64,000 nucleotides of DNA from Streptomyces sp. MMG1121 (GTDB taxonomy: Bacteria > Actinomycetota > Actinomycetes > Streptomycetales > Streptomycetaceae): positions 24,065-88,064 of the forward strand of contig NZ_LGDV01000198.1 of NCBI RefSeq assembly GCF_001280015.1. Reading direction: 5' to 3'. The first letter of the stretch is position 1. Every line of letters starts with the position of its first letter. The position numbers and the translations under genes are program-made. Under the pieces are notes generated by a model. That model was given only the letters and a program-made list of their open reading frames with translations, did no database searches and was not told where the DNA came from. This document shows positions 32,646-41,340 of this stretch, piece by piece.

Positions 32646-33371
32646 TCAGACGGCGGCCGGGTCCTCCTCGGTGAGGAGGTTACGGGTGCGGTTCGGGTCG
32701 ACCGGAATGCCGGGGCCCATCGTGGTGGTGATGGCGGCCTTCTTGATGTAGCGACCCTTGGCGGCGGACGGCTTCAGACGGAGGATCTCCTCCAGCGCGG
32801 CGCCGTAGTTCTCCACCAGCTTGTCGTCCTCGAAGGACGCCTTGCCGATGATGAAGTGCAGGTTCGAGTGCTTGTCGACGCGGAACTCGATCTTGCCGCC
32901 CTTGATCTCGGTCACAGCCTTGGCGGTGTCCGGGGTCACGGTGCCGGTCTTCGGGTTCGGCATCAGACCACGCGGGCCGAGGACGCGGCCGAGGCGGCCG
33001 ACCTTGCCCATGAGGTCCGGGGTGGCGACGACGGCGTCGAAGTCCAGACGGCCCTTCGCCACCTCGTCGATCAGCTCGTCGGCGCCGACGATGTCGGCGC
33101 CCGCGGCACGCGCGGCCTCGGCACGGTCACCGGTCGCGAAGACCAGGACCCGGGCGGTCTTACCGGTGCCGTGCGGAAGGTTCACGGTGCCACGGACCAT
33201 CTGGTCGGCCTTGCGCGGGTCGACACCCAGGCGGAAGGCGACCTCGACGGTGCCGTCGAACTTGGTCGTGGAGGTCTCCTTGGCGAGACGGACGGCCTCG
33301 AGCGGGGCGTACAGCTTCTCCCGGTCGATCTTGGCGTCCGCAGCGCGGAGAGCCTTGCTGCGCTTGCTCAC
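32646..33371 (-). CDS. rplA: 50S ribosomal protein L1
   Basis: A 241-residue L1 of the mobile stalk at the exit site; in E. coli it represses the L11 operon. The motif [15 protein letters not shown] (about residues 134-148) is diagnostic. It begins 80 bases after rplK and forms an operon with it, ended by the hairpin at 32568. Confidence 0.97.
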   Translation of the reverse strand: MSKRSKALRAADAKIDREKLYAPLEAVRLAKETSTTKFDGTVEVAFRLGVDPRKADQMVRGTVNLPHGTGKTARVLVFATGDRAEAARAAGADIVGADELIDEVAKGRLDFDAVVATPDLMGKVGRLGRVLGPRGLMPNPKTGTVTPDTAKAVTEIKGGKIEFRVDKHSNLHFIIGKASFEDDKLVENYGAALEEILRLKPSAAKGRYIKKAAITTTMGPGIPVDPNRTRNLLTEEDPAAV

Positions 33372-33451
33372 AACTGCTCCTGTGTGTTCTGAAAGGAGTC
33401 GTGGTTACGGGCCGAGCAGGCCCTGCCACGTCTTGCTTTGCGGGGTTGAGG

Positions 33452-33886
33452 TCAGCCCTCGACCGTGATGCCCATGGAACGGGCGGTGCCGGCGATGATC
33501 TTCGACGCGGCGTCCAGGTCGTTGGCGTTGAGGTCGGGCATCTTGGTCGTGGCGATCTCGCGGACCTGCGCCTCGGTGATCTTGGCGACCTTGGTCTTGT
33601 GCGGCTCGCCGGAGCCCTTCTCGACACCCGCGGCCTTGAGGATCATCTTCGCGGCCGGCGGCGTCTTGGTGACGAAGGTGAAGGAACGGTCCTCGTAGAC
33701 CGTGATCTCCACCGGGATGACCCAACCGCGCTGCGACTCGGTCGCGGCGTTGTAGGCCTTGCAGAACTCCATGATGTTGACGCCGTGCTGACCGAGCGCG
33801 GGGCCGACCGGCGGGGCCGGGTTCGCCGCACCGGCGTTGATCTGGAGCTTGATGAGCCCCGTGACCTTCTTCTTCTTGGGAGGCAT
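33452..33886 (-). CDS. rplK: 50S ribosomal protein L11
   Basis: A 144-residue L11, which with 23S rRNA forms the GTPase-associated centre. It is needed for RelA activation and binds thiostrepton-type antibiotics. The start [19 protein letters not shown] and the [18 protein letters not shown] segment are typical. The ATG at 33886 is preceded by GGAGAG. It is first in the rplK-rplA operon and is separated from nusG by a strong terminator. Confidence 0.97.
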
Positions 33887-33985
33887 AGCTCTCCGGGTCC
33901 TTTCGATTCGGGTCCATGCCCGCGCGAGGATCGCGATCCTGACGCAGGCATACCGCACAACGATAACGGGTATGGATGCGCGGCT

Positions 33986-34032
33986 AAAAACCGAGCAGGT
34001 CAGACCGGCTGTGGGCAGCCCGCCTGACCTGC
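33986..34032 (-). terminator. Rho-independent terminator after nusG
   Basis: On the minus strand a 9-base stem (34024-34032 with 33995-34003), with a second small stem in its loop, is followed by CTCGGTTTTT. This T-run is rare in such GC-rich DNA. It ends secE-nusG transcription before rplK. Confidence 0.85.
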
Positions 34033-34057
34033 GCGGAAGCGGTACGTCCAGAAAGAA

Positions 34058-34906
34058 CTAGTTCTTCTGGATCTGGTCGAAGGAGAGCTCGACCGGCGTC
34101 TCGCGACCGAAGATCTCCACCAGGCCCTTGACCTTCTTGGAGTCGGGGTTGATCTCGTTGATGGTCGCCTGCAGCGTGGCGAACGGGCCGTCGGTGACGG
34201 TGACCGAGTCGCCGACCTCGAAGTCCAGCACCTGGACCTCGACCTTGCGCTGCGGAGCGGGCTTGCCCTCGGCCTCGGCGGCCTCGCGGGCGGCCTTCTC
34301 CTCGGCCTCCGGGGCGAGCATCTTGACGATCTCGTCCAGGGTCAGCGGGTACGGGTCGTAGGCGTTGCCGACGAAGCCGGTGACACCCGGGGTGTTGCGG
34401 ACGACGCCCCAGGACTCGTTGGTCAGGTCCATACGGACCAGGACGTAACCCGGCAGCTTGTTCTGCTTGATCGTCTTGCGGTCGCCGTTCTTGATCTGGA
34501 CGACCTCTTCCTGCGGCACCTCGGCCTGGAAGATGTAGTCCTCGACGTTCAGCGAGACGGCGCGCTGCTCCAGGTTGGTCTTCACGCGGTTCTCGTAACC
34601 GGCGTAGGTGTGGATCACGTACCACTCGCCGGGCAGGGTGCGCAGTTCCTCGCGCAGGGCCTCGACGGGGTCGACGGGCGCGGCAGGCTCCTCCTCGGCG
34701 GCCTCCGCGACGGCGGCGGCCTCCTCCTCGGACTCCTCGGCCTGGTCCTCGTCCTCGACGTGCAGCGCGGCCTCTTCGGCCGGCTCGCCGGCGTCGGCCT
34801 CGGCAGCCTCGAACTCGTCCTGCTCGTCCGCGCCCTCGACGATGTCGAGCTCGTCGTCCACCGTCTCGTCCGGCTCGATGGCGTCGTTCAGGTTCGGGTC
34901 AGACAC
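34058..34906 (-). CDS. nusG: Transcription antitermination/elongation factor NusG
   Basis: A 282-residue NusG. The first about 95 residues are a very acidic Glu/Asp/Ala extension typical of actinobacteria and absent from E. coli NusG. The NGN domain follows ([20 protein letters not shown], then [16 protein letters not shown]) and then the KOW domain ([19 protein letters not shown]) at the C-terminus. A charged insert [17 protein letters not shown] lies between the two domains. It is co-directional with secE 80 bases upstream. Confidence 0.97.
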   Translation of the reverse strand: MSDPNLNDAIEPDETVDDELDIVEGADEQDEFEAAEADAGEPAEEAALHVEDEDQAEESEEEAAAVAEAAEEEPAAPVDPVEALREELRTLPGEWYVIHTYAGYENRVKTNLEQRAVSLNVEDYIFQAEVPQEEVVQIKNGDRKTIKQNKLPGYVLVRMDLTNESWGVVRNTPGVTGFVGNAYDPYPLTLDEIVKMLAPEAEEKAAREAAEAEGKPAPQRKVEVQVLDFEVGDSVTVTDGPFATLQATINEINPDSKKVKGLVEIFGRETPVELSFDQIQKN

Positions 34907-34952
34907 GATGGCTGCTTCTTCCTGGATACATAGGGGTGGAACATGCGAAAAC

Positions 34953-34974
34953 GGGCGCCGGTACCACGGCGCCC
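34953..34974 (-). terminator. Weak terminator or attenuator between secE and nusG
   Basis: A 7-base stem GGGCGCC/GGCGCCC with an 8-base loop followed by GTTTTC on the minus strand lies 12 bases after the secE stop. It may cause partial termination or act as an RNA processing site. Confidence 0.5.
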
Positions 34975-34986
34975 TTCGCTCTTGGC

Positions 34987-35274
34987 TCAGCCGAAGACGT
35001 ACTTGGCCGCGTGGTTGAGCCCATAGTCAATCACGGTCACCAGGGCGATCATGATGGCGACGAAGAAGATCACCACAGTGGTGTACGACGTCAGCTGGTT
35101 GCGAGTCGGCCAGACGACCTTGCGGAGTTCCGCGACGATCTGGCGGTAGAAGGTGGCCAGGCGCTTCAGCGGGCCCTTCTTGGCACGCTTGCCGCCCTTG
35201 CGGGCCTTCTTCTTGGACTCGGACACCTCGTCCTGGGCATCAGGCGTATCGATGGAGCCCACGGCGTCCGTCAT
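34987..35274 (-). CDS. secE: Preprotein translocase subunit SecE
   Basis: A 95-residue SecE, the small essential subunit that clamps SecY. It has a charged N-terminus ([14 protein letters not shown]), the conserved amphipathic helix ending [12 protein letters not shown] and one C-terminal membrane helix (about 65-87, [19 protein letters not shown]). This single-span form is the usual actinobacterial one. It lies 107 bases downstream of tRNA-Trp and upstream of nusG, the usual trpT-secE-nusG order. Confidence 0.97.
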   Translation of the reverse strand: MTDAVGSIDTPDAQDEVSESKKKARKGGKRAKKGPLKRLATFYRQIVAELRKVVWPTRNQLTSYTTVVIFFVAIMIALVTVIDYGLNHAAKYVFG

Positions 35275-35381
35275 GCGTCCTCACCTGATCCCGGGTCGTG
35301 GCCGTGCCGCGCCCGGTTTCTGAGCCGCACGGCGGTGCATTGCTGAACGTACATGCGCACACATCCTGGCGGTGTGTGTAG

Positions 35382-35454
35382 CAGGGCCGGAGGGACTTGA
35401 ACCCCCAACCGCCGGTTTTGGAGACCGGTGCTCTACCAATTGAGCTACGACCCT
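35382..35454 (-). tRNA. trpT: tRNA-Trp (anticodon CCA)
   Basis: A 73-base cloverleaf on the minus strand: acceptor AGGGTCG pairs with CGGCCCT, D-arm TAGCTCAATTGGTAGAGCA, anticodon loop CTCCAAA, T-arm GGGTTCAAGTCCC. The discriminator is G, as expected for Trp, and the CCA end is not encoded. It sits just upstream of secE. Confidence 0.95.
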
Positions 35455-35713
35455 TTGTGTGTCCCCCAACGTACCGCATCCGGCTCGGTGCTCGGTGTGC
35501 ACCGGTGGCGGCGGCTGCTGAAAGCCAACGAGGAGTGAGTGTACGTGGTCCACGGCCCGGCGTCGAACAGAAAGTGCCCGTCCGGGGCCGTTCGGCCAAA
35601 GATCGTCCTGGCAGGAGCCCGGATTCGGACCCGTGTTCAGGTCCCGCCCCCTGGTTGTTCAGTCTGTGAAACCCGCGTGCCCATGGCGTTTCCAGTCTGG
35701 AACGATGGGCTCC

Positions 35714-36940
35714 ATGAGCGCTGCAACCCCTCCCACCGAGCGCCGGGTCTCCGCCCGAGTCGGCGCGATCTCCGAGTCCGCCACCCTCGCCGTGGACGCC
35801 AAGGCCAAGGCCCTGAAGGCCGCCGGGCGTCCGGTGATCGGCTTCGGCGCCGGTGAGCCCGACTTCCCGACCCCGGAGTACATCGTCGAGGCGGCCGTCG
35901 AGGCCTGCAAGAACCCCAAGTACCACCGCTACACCCCGGCCGGCGGCCTGCCCGAACTGAAGGCCGCGATCGCCGCGAAGACGCTGCGCGACTCGGGCTG
36001 GGAGCCCGACGTCTCGCAGATCCTCGTCACCAACGGCGGCAAGCAGGCCATCTACGAGGCGTTCGCCGCGATCCTCGACCCGGGCGACGAGGTCATCGTC
36101 CCGGCGCCGTACTGGACGACGTACCCCGAGTCGATCCGCCTCGCGGGCGGTGTCCCGGTGGAGGTCGTGGCCGACGAGACCACCGGCTACCGCGTCACCG
36201 TGGACCAGCTGGAGGCGGCGCGCACGGAGAAGACCAAGGTCGTCCTCTTCGTCTCCCCGTCCAACCCGACCGGCGCGGTGTACTCCGAGCAGGAGACCGA
36301 GGCGATCGGCCGCTGGGCCCTGGAGCACGGCCTGTGGGTGCTCACGGACGAGATCTACGAGCACCTGGTGTACGGCGACGCGGCCGCCGTGTCCCTGCCG
36401 GCGCTCCTGCCCGAGCTGCGCGACAAGTGCGTGGTGGTCAACGGTGTCGCCAAGACGTACGCCATGACCGGCTGGCGCGTGGGCTGGGTCGTCGGCCCGA
36501 AGGACGTCGTCAAGGCCGCGACGAACCTGCAGTCGCACGCAACCTCGAACGTCTCCAACGTGGCCCAGGTGGCCGCCCTGGCCGCCGTCTCCGGCGACCT
36601 GGCCGCCGTCGAGAAGATGCGCGAGGCCTTCGACCGCCGCCGCAAGACCATCGTGCGGATGCTCAACGAGATCGACGGCGTGCTCTGCCCGGAGCCCGAG
36701 GGCGCCTTCTACGCCTACCCGTCGGTCAAGGCCCTCATCGGCAAGGACATCCGCGGTCAGCGCCCGCAGAACTCGGTCGAGCTGGCCGCGCTGATCCTGG
36801 AGGAGGCCGAGGTCGCGGTCGTCCCGGGCGAGGCCTTCGGTACGCCGGGCTACCTGCGGCTGTCGTACGCGCTCGGTGACGAGGACCTCGTCGAGGGCGT
36901 GAGCCGGATGCAGAAGCTGCTCGCGGAGGCGCGGGACTGA
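35714..36940 (+). CDS. aspC: Class I pyridoxal-phosphate aminotransferase (aspartate aminotransferase type)
   Basis: A 408-residue fold-type I aminotransferase. Visible motifs are [14 protein letters not shown] near the N-terminus, [10 protein letters not shown] (substrate/cofactor Asn), [10 protein letters not shown], the cofactor-Lys segment [17 protein letters not shown] and the C-terminal Arg in YLRLSYALG. These fit the Igamma group of aspartate/prephenate aminotransferases of Streptomyces. The ATG at 35714 is preferred over the longer frame (to 35633) for its family start [14 protein letters not shown]. It is transcribed away from tRNA-Trp/secE, with a strong palindromic terminator after it. 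Confidence 0.93.
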   Translation: MSAATPPTERRVSARVGAISESATLAVDAKAKALKAAGRPVIGFGAGEPDFPTPEYIVEAAVEACKNPKYHRYTPAGGLPELKAAIAAKTLRDSGWEPDVSQILVTNGGKQAIYEAFAAILDPGDEVIVPAPYWTTYPESIRLAGGVPVEVVADETTGYRVTVDQLEAARTEKTKVVLFVSPSNPTGAVYSEQETEAIGRWALEHGLWVLTDEIYEHLVYGDAAAVSLPALLPELRDKCVVVNGVAKTYAMTGWRVGWVVGPKDVVKAATNLQSHATSNVSNVAQVAALAAVSGDLAAVEKMREAFDRRRKTIVRMLNEIDGVLCPEPEGAFYAYPSVKALIGKDIRGQRPQNSVELAALILEEAEVAVVPGEAFGTPGYLRLSYALGDEDLVEGVSRMQKLLAEARD

Positions 36941-36964
36941 TGCGGGACTGAACGGTCCATTTTT

Positions 36965-37006
36965 GAACGAGGGGCACCTGCCGACGTCGGCAGGTGCCCC
37001 TCGTTC
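36965..37006. terminator. Perfect 42-bp palindromic terminator after aspC
   Basis: Two 21-base arms (36965-36985 and 36986-37006) are perfect reverse complements with no spacer; the RNA would fold with a tetraloop taken from the arms. It lies 24 bases after the aspC stop and about 70 bases before the next gene. Confidence 0.9.
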
Positions 37007-37077
37007 GTTCGTGCGAGCAAGGCCACTAACAGGGAAACGGCTACCGGGACGACACGTCCGTACGGCAGGATCCTGGA

Positions 37078-38118
37078 ATGGAGCGTGTACGTGATCTCTC
37101 TGAACTGCCGAAAGCCCATCTGCACCTGCACTTCACCGGCTCGATGCGACCGGACACCGTGCTGGAACTGGCCGACAAGTACGGCGTACGACTGCCCGAC
37201 GCCCTGACGGAGGCGCTGACCAGCGGCGAGCCGCCGAGACTGCGGGCCACGGACGAGCGCGGCTGGTTCCGTTTCCAGCGGCTGTACGACGCGGCACGCT
37301 CCTGCCTGCGCGAGCCGGAGGACATCCAGCGCCTCGTCCGGGAGGCCGCCGAGGAGGACCTCAAGGACGGCTCGGGCTGGCTGGAGATCCAGGTGGACCC
37401 GACGTCGTACGCGCCCCGGCTGGGCGGTCTGATCCCGGCGCTGGAGATCATCCTGGACGCCGTGGACACGACCTCCCGGGAGACCGGACTCGGCATGCGC
37501 CTCCTGGTCGCCGCCAACCGCATGAAGCACCCGCTGGACGCGCGCACCCTGGCCCGGCTGGCGGTGCGGTACGCGGACCGGGGCGTGGTCGGCTTCGGGC
37601 TGTCCAACGACGAACGGCGTGGCCTGGCGCGGGACTTCGACCGGGCCTTCCACATCGCGCGCGAGGGCGGCCTGTTGTCCGCCCCGCACGGCGGCGAGCT
37701 GACCGGACCGGCGTCCGTGCGTGACTGCCTGGACGACCTGCACGCCTCGCGGATCGGGCACGGGGTGCGCGCGGCGGAAGACCCGCGGCTGCTGAAGCGG
37801 CTGGCCGACCGGGGCGTGACCTGCGAGGTGTGCCCGGCGTCGAACGTGGCGCTCGGTGTGTACGAGAAGCCCGAGGACGTCCCGCTGCGCACGCTTTTCG
37901 AGGCGGGCGTCCCGATGGCCCTCGGCGCCGACGACCCGCTGCTGTTCGGCTCCCGGCTGGCCGACCAGTACGAGATCGCCCGGCACTCCCACGGCTTCTC
38001 GGACGCCGAGATCGCGGAGCTGGCACGCCAGTCGGTGCGGGGCTCGGCCGCCCCGGACGACGTCAGGGCACGGCTGCTGGCCGGCGTGGACGAGTGGCTG
38101 GCCCGCCCGGCCGTCTGA
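37078..38118 (+). CDS. Adenosine deaminase-like protein
   Basis: A 346-residue metal-dependent deaminase of the adenosine/AMP deaminase family. The metal and catalytic residues are in place: HLHLH (H16, H18), HGGE (H204, E207), IGHG (H228) and GADDP (D285, D286). The usual HLDG motif after the first His pair reads HFTG, so the Asp that contacts the ribose in classic adenosine deaminase is Thr20. The substrate may therefore not be plain adenosine. It stands between two terminators or regulators and is probably monocistronic. Confidence 0.85.
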   Translation: MERVRDLSELPKAHLHLHFTGSMRPDTVLELADKYGVRLPDALTEALTSGEPPRLRATDERGWFRFQRLYDAARSCLREPEDIQRLVREAAEEDLKDGSGWLEIQVDPTSYAPRLGGLIPALEIILDAVDTTSRETGLGMRLLVAANRMKHPLDARTLARLAVRYADRGVVGFGLSNDERRGLARDFDRAFHIAREGGLLSAPHGGELTGPASVRDCLDDLHASRIGHGVRAAEDPRLLKRLADRGVTCEVCPASNVALGVYEKPEDVPLRTLFEAGVPMALGADDPLLFGSRLADQYEIARHSHGFSDAEIAELARQSVRGSAAPDDVRARLLAGVDEWLARPAV

Positions 38119-38333
38119 AGCGGGGGCGGGGCGGACCATCAGCGTCGCACGCCCCAGTGGGCGAACCAGTGGCCGTCTCGACGAACACGTCCCGGCCGCC
38201 GAGGAAAAACGACGTACGCGCGCGTGCCCCGTCGGCCCCCGTCGGCGCGGACCGTCACGAGGGTCCCTTGCGCGCGGTGTGCCGCGCGGGTGGGTCGTCC
38301 GGGAGGGGCGTCCGGGAGGGGTTTGTCATGCCC

Positions 38334-38957
38334 TCAGCGTGAGGGTCGGGCCGAGGGCTCCGCGACGGAGATTCCGCCCAGCAGCGTCCTGGCGAGCCGC
38401 GCGGCGAACTCGTCCGGCGGCGGCCGCTCCCCCGTGTCGGTCGCCTCGTAGGCGAACGCGCGCTGGGCACAGGCGCCCAGCAGCAGGGAGGCGGCGGCGA
38501 AGGTGTCGGCGTCGGCGCGGACGCGGCCGGCGGTCTGCTCGGCGCGCAGGTAGGTGTCCAGGCCCTCGATCGGCATGTGCGGGCCGGCACCGATCTTCCG
38601 CAGGGCGTCGTCGTGCCGCTTCTTGAGCTGCGTCTCGGCGTACAGGGAGGCGGCGATCGGGAAGCTCTGCTCGTAGAAGAGTGCGGCCTGGCGCGCGATC
38701 TCGGTCAGGTTGCCCTCCAGGGTGCCCTGTCCCGGTTCGGCGGCGAGACTGCCGAGCAGCGGGGTGAGACGCGGCAGCCTCTCGGTGAGGACCCGGACGA
38801 ACAGCTCCTCCTTGCTGTCGAAGTACTTGTAGAGAGCCGCTTCCGAGCAGCCGGCCCCGCGCGCGATCTCCTTGGTGGTGGCGCGGGCGAGTCCGACCGT
38901 GAGCATCAGCTCGTGGGCGGCGTCGAGGATGCGGACACGCGCCGGCTTCGGCTCCAT
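38334..38957 (-). CDS. TetR family repressor
   Basis: A 207-residue TetR regulator. The N-terminal helix-turn-helix (residues about 8-55: RILDAAHELMLTVG, TTKEIARGAGCSEAALYKYF) is followed by a helical ligand domain. The ATG at 38957 faces the divergent NAD(P)-binding protein gene at 39060. Two palindromes in the 102-base gap (38980-39001, 39015-39034) are likely operators. By the usual logic of such pairs it represses itself and the neighbour until a small ligand binds. The frame continues upstream of 38957, but it crosses the operators and then the neighbour. Confidence 0.9.
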   Translation of the reverse strand: MEPKPARVRILDAAHELMLTVGLARATTKEIARGAGCSEAALYKYFDSKEELFVRVLTERLPRLTPLLGSLAAEPGQGTLEGNLTEIARQAALFYEQSFPIAASLYAETQLKKRHDDALRKIGAGPHMPIEGLDTYLRAEQTAGRVRADADTFAAASLLLGACAQRAFAYEATDTGERPPPDEFAARLARTLLGGISVAEPSARPSR

Positions 38958-38979
38958 GGGGCGTCCAATCGGCTTGACG

Positions 38980-39001
38980 AGTGGGTGAGTACTTACCCAC
39001 T
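38980..39001. promoter_or_regulatory. TetR operator 1
   Basis: A 22-base near-perfect palindrome (half sites AGTGGGT and ACCCACT around GAGTACTT) lies 22 bases before the repressor ATG. It overlaps the probable repressor promoter. Confidence 0.75.
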
Positions 39002-39014
39002 CTAGAGGGCGACA

Positions 39015-39034
39015 AGGTGAGTAAATGCTCACCC
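39015..39034. promoter_or_regulatory. TetR operator 2
   Basis: A 20-base imperfect palindrome with GGTGAGTAAA/TGCTCACC halves shares the GGGTGAG core with operator 1. It lies 25 bases before the divergent gene at 39060, where it could block that promoter. Confidence 0.7.
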
Positions 39035-39059
39035 ACCTCTGCGTAGTACGGGAGTCACC

Positions 39060-39692
39060 ATGAAGCTCACCGTTTTCGGCGCCACCGGAGGGATCGGGCG
39101 TGAAGTGGTCCGCCAGGCCCTCGACGCCGGTCACGAGGTCACGGCCGTCGTACGGGACCCGGCCGGGCTCGGGGTCACCGGCGACCGCCTCCAGGTCGTC
39201 CGCGCCGACCTGACCGACTCGGAGGACCTGCGCGCCGCGGTCCGGGGCCGGGACGCGGTCCTGTCCGGCCTGGGCCCGCGCAGCCGCAAGGACGCCGGGA
39301 TCGCCACCCGGCTGACCCGCACGGTCCTGCGGGCCATGGAGGCGGAGGGCGTACGACGGCTGCTGGTGGTCAGCGCCGGCCCGGTCGGCCCCGCGCCCGA
39401 GGACGACGGCCCGCTGGACCGCGGTATGCGCGGCCTGGTCTCCGCGATCCTCAAGGACGTCTACGCCGACCTGCGCGCAATGGAGGCCGAGCTGTCCCGC
39501 AGCAGCACGGACTGGACGTCCGTACGCCCGCCTCGCCTCCAGGACAAGCCGCTCACCGGCCGGTACCGCACCGCCGTCGGCGGCTTTCCGCGCAGGGGCC
39601 GCTTCATCGCCCGCGCGGACGTCGCGCACGCGATGCTGTCGATGATCGACGACGAGGGGACGGTGAAGCAGGGGGTGGGAGTGGCGTACTGA
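39060..39692 (+). CDS. NAD(P)-binding oxidoreductase/epimerase-like protein
   Basis: A 210-residue Rossmann protein of the atypical short-chain dehydrogenase type. The dinucleotide motif GATGGIGREV is at residues 8-17, followed by VVRDP, the strand RDAVLSGLGP and a LLVVSAGPVG strand. The YxxxK catalytic pair of classic enzymes is not evident, as in NmrA-like or flavin reductase-like members. Its promoter faces the TetR gene and both operators. I infer it is the regulated target, perhaps for detoxification. Confidence 0.85.
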   Translation: MKLTVFGATGGIGREVVRQALDAGHEVTAVVRDPAGLGVTGDRLQVVRADLTDSEDLRAAVRGRDAVLSGLGPRSRKDAGIATRLTRTVLRAMEAEGVRRLLVVSAGPVGPAPEDDGPLDRGMRGLVSAILKDVYADLRAMEAELSRSSTDWTSVRPPRLQDKPLTGRYRTAVGGFPRRGRFIARADVAHAMLSMIDDEGTVKQGVGVAY

Positions 39693-39733
39693 ACCGGTAC
39701 GGCCGGCCCGGCCGGTCGGCCGAGTCCGGGTGG

Positions 39734-40789
39734 CTACAGGCTGACGCCGACCGTCACCGGTTCGTTGACCAGCGTGATCCCGAAGGCCTCGCGGACGCCG
39801 GCGACGACCTCGCGGGCCAGCGCGAGCAGGTCCTCCGTGGTGGCGTCGCCGCGGTTGGTGAGGGCGAGGGTGTGCTTGGTGGAGAGGCGGGCGGGCCCGC
39901 TGCCGTAGCCCTTGGTGAAGCCCGCCTTGTCGATCAGCCAGGCCGCGGAGGTCTTCGTACGGCCCTCACCCGCCGGGTACGCGGGCGGCTCGACGCCCTC
40001 CCCCAGCCGCTCGCGCACGCGCGCGTGGAACACGGCGAACTGCTCGTCGGTGACGATCGGATTGGTGAAGAAGGACCCGGCCGACCAGGTGTCGTGGTCC
40101 TCGGCGTCGAGCACCATGCCCTTGCCGGCGCGCAGCTTCAGCACGGTCTCGCGGGCGACGGCCAACGGCACCCGGTCGCCGGGCTCGACGCCGAGCACAC
40201 GGGCCGTCTCGGCGTACTTGACGGGCGCGGACAGCCCGCCCGCGTCCTCCAGCTCGAAGCGGACGCGCAGCACGACATAGCGCTCGGGGTCCGCCTTGAA
40301 GCGGCTGTGGCGGTACGAGAAGGCGCACTCCTCGTTCGTCAGCGTGATGGTCTCGCCGGCACGCCGGTCGTAGGCGACGACCTCGGTGAGGGTGGAGGAG
40401 ATCTCCTGGCCGTAGGCGCCCACGTTCTGGATCGGCGTGGCGCCCGCGGATCCCGGGATTCCCGCCAGGCACTCGATCCCGGCGAGGCCCGCCTCGACCG
40501 CGCGGGCCACGGCGTCCGTCCACACCTCGCCGGCGGCCAGCTCCAGCGTCGTACCGCGCAGCTCGACCCCGCGCGTGGCGATGCGCAGGGCGGTGCCGTC
40601 GAAGCCCTTGTCGCCGATGACCAGGTTCGATCCGCCGCCGATGACCAGCAGCGGGGTCCCGCTGTCGTCGGCCTCGCGGACGGCGTCGATCACCTCGGCG
40701 TCGGTCACGGCGGTGACCAGCCGCGTCGCGGGACCGCCCAGCCGGAAGGTGGTCAGCGGGGCAAGGGGGGCGTCGTGGAGTACCTGCAC
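39734..40789 (-). CDS. murB: UDP-N-acetylenolpyruvoylglucosamine reductase
   Basis: A 351-residue MurB, the FAD enzyme that makes UDP-N-acetylmuramate for peptidoglycan. Visible are TTFRLGGPATRL near the start, GGGSNLVIGDKGFDG (FAD), the GIPGSAGATPIQNVGAYGQE signature, YRHSRFK, and SAGSFFTNPIV carrying the catalytic Ser. The start is the GTG at 40789 (reading VQVLHDAPLAPLTTF); upstream frame is non-coding. It belongs to type I MurB by its loop lengths. It appears monocistronic. Confidence 0.96.
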   Translation of the reverse strand: MQVLHDAPLAPLTTFRLGGPATRLVTAVTDAEVIDAVREADDSGTPLLVIGGGSNLVIGDKGFDGTALRIATRGVELRGTTLELAAGEVWTDAVARAVEAGLAGIECLAGIPGSAGATPIQNVGAYGQEISSTLTEVVAYDRRAGETITLTNEECAFSYRHSRFKADPERYVVLRVRFELEDAGGLSAPVKYAETARVLGVEPGDRVPLAVARETVLKLRAGKGMVLDAEDHDTWSAGSFFTNPIVTDEQFAVFHARVRERLGEGVEPPAYPAGEGRTKTSAAWLIDKAGFTKGYGSGPARLSTKHTLALTNRGDATTEDLLALAREVVAGVREAFGITLVNEPVTVGVSL

Positions 40790-41000
40790 GGGCCCAAGAC
40801 TACGAGACGCCTCCGACAGCCCCGCACACGCGCGGGCCGCCCTTCCCCCGGCCTTCTGGCCCACGGTCCGCGTCGGGCTGCCGACAACGTGCATGCGCAG
40901 CCCTGCCTGCACGCGCGCGTGGCCCCATGCCGTCAGGGCCACGCGCGCGTACAGATGAAGGTGACCGCGGGACGCCACTGCCGTCCCGCGGTCTACGTCT

Positions 41001-41311
41001 TCAGCCGCCGTTCCGCCTCCGCCCGGCTCGGCGGCAGTTGTCGCGGGAGGTCGGCCGGTGGGCGTCGGAGTGCGCGACGGCCTTCAGCGCGTCGGCGGAC
41101 TCCCGGCGGACGGCGTCCAGAAGGTCCGCCCGCAGGGGCTGCTCCCTGAGGGCGGCGCCGTAGGCAGCGCGCGCGTGGCCGATCCGACTCCGTACCGCCG
41201 GGGCACGGGCGAGGAAGCGCGGGGCGCCGCCCAGGGTGCGGGCCTCGAAGCGGGAGGCGAAGACGTGTCCCGCGGCCCAGCAGTCGGCACGGTCCGGGGA
41301 AGAACGGGCAT
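41001..41311 (-). pseudogene. Probable frameshifted small gene
   Basis: An ATG at 41311 has a good AAGGGAG site, but its own frame looks non-coding after about 14 codons. The neighbouring frame, without a start of its own, has strongly GC third positions. It reads as a plausible protein (ADCWAAGHVFASRFEARTLG, then GHARAAYGAALREQPLRADL) down to the stop at 41001. One indel near 41270 would join them. I do not recognise the family. Either a real inactivated gene or a sequencing indel. It lies 29 bases after the MFS gene. The rest of 40790-41340 shows nothing clear. Confidence 0.4.
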
Positions 41312-41340
41312 CGCGGGCTCCCTTCGGCGAGGCCTCCGCG

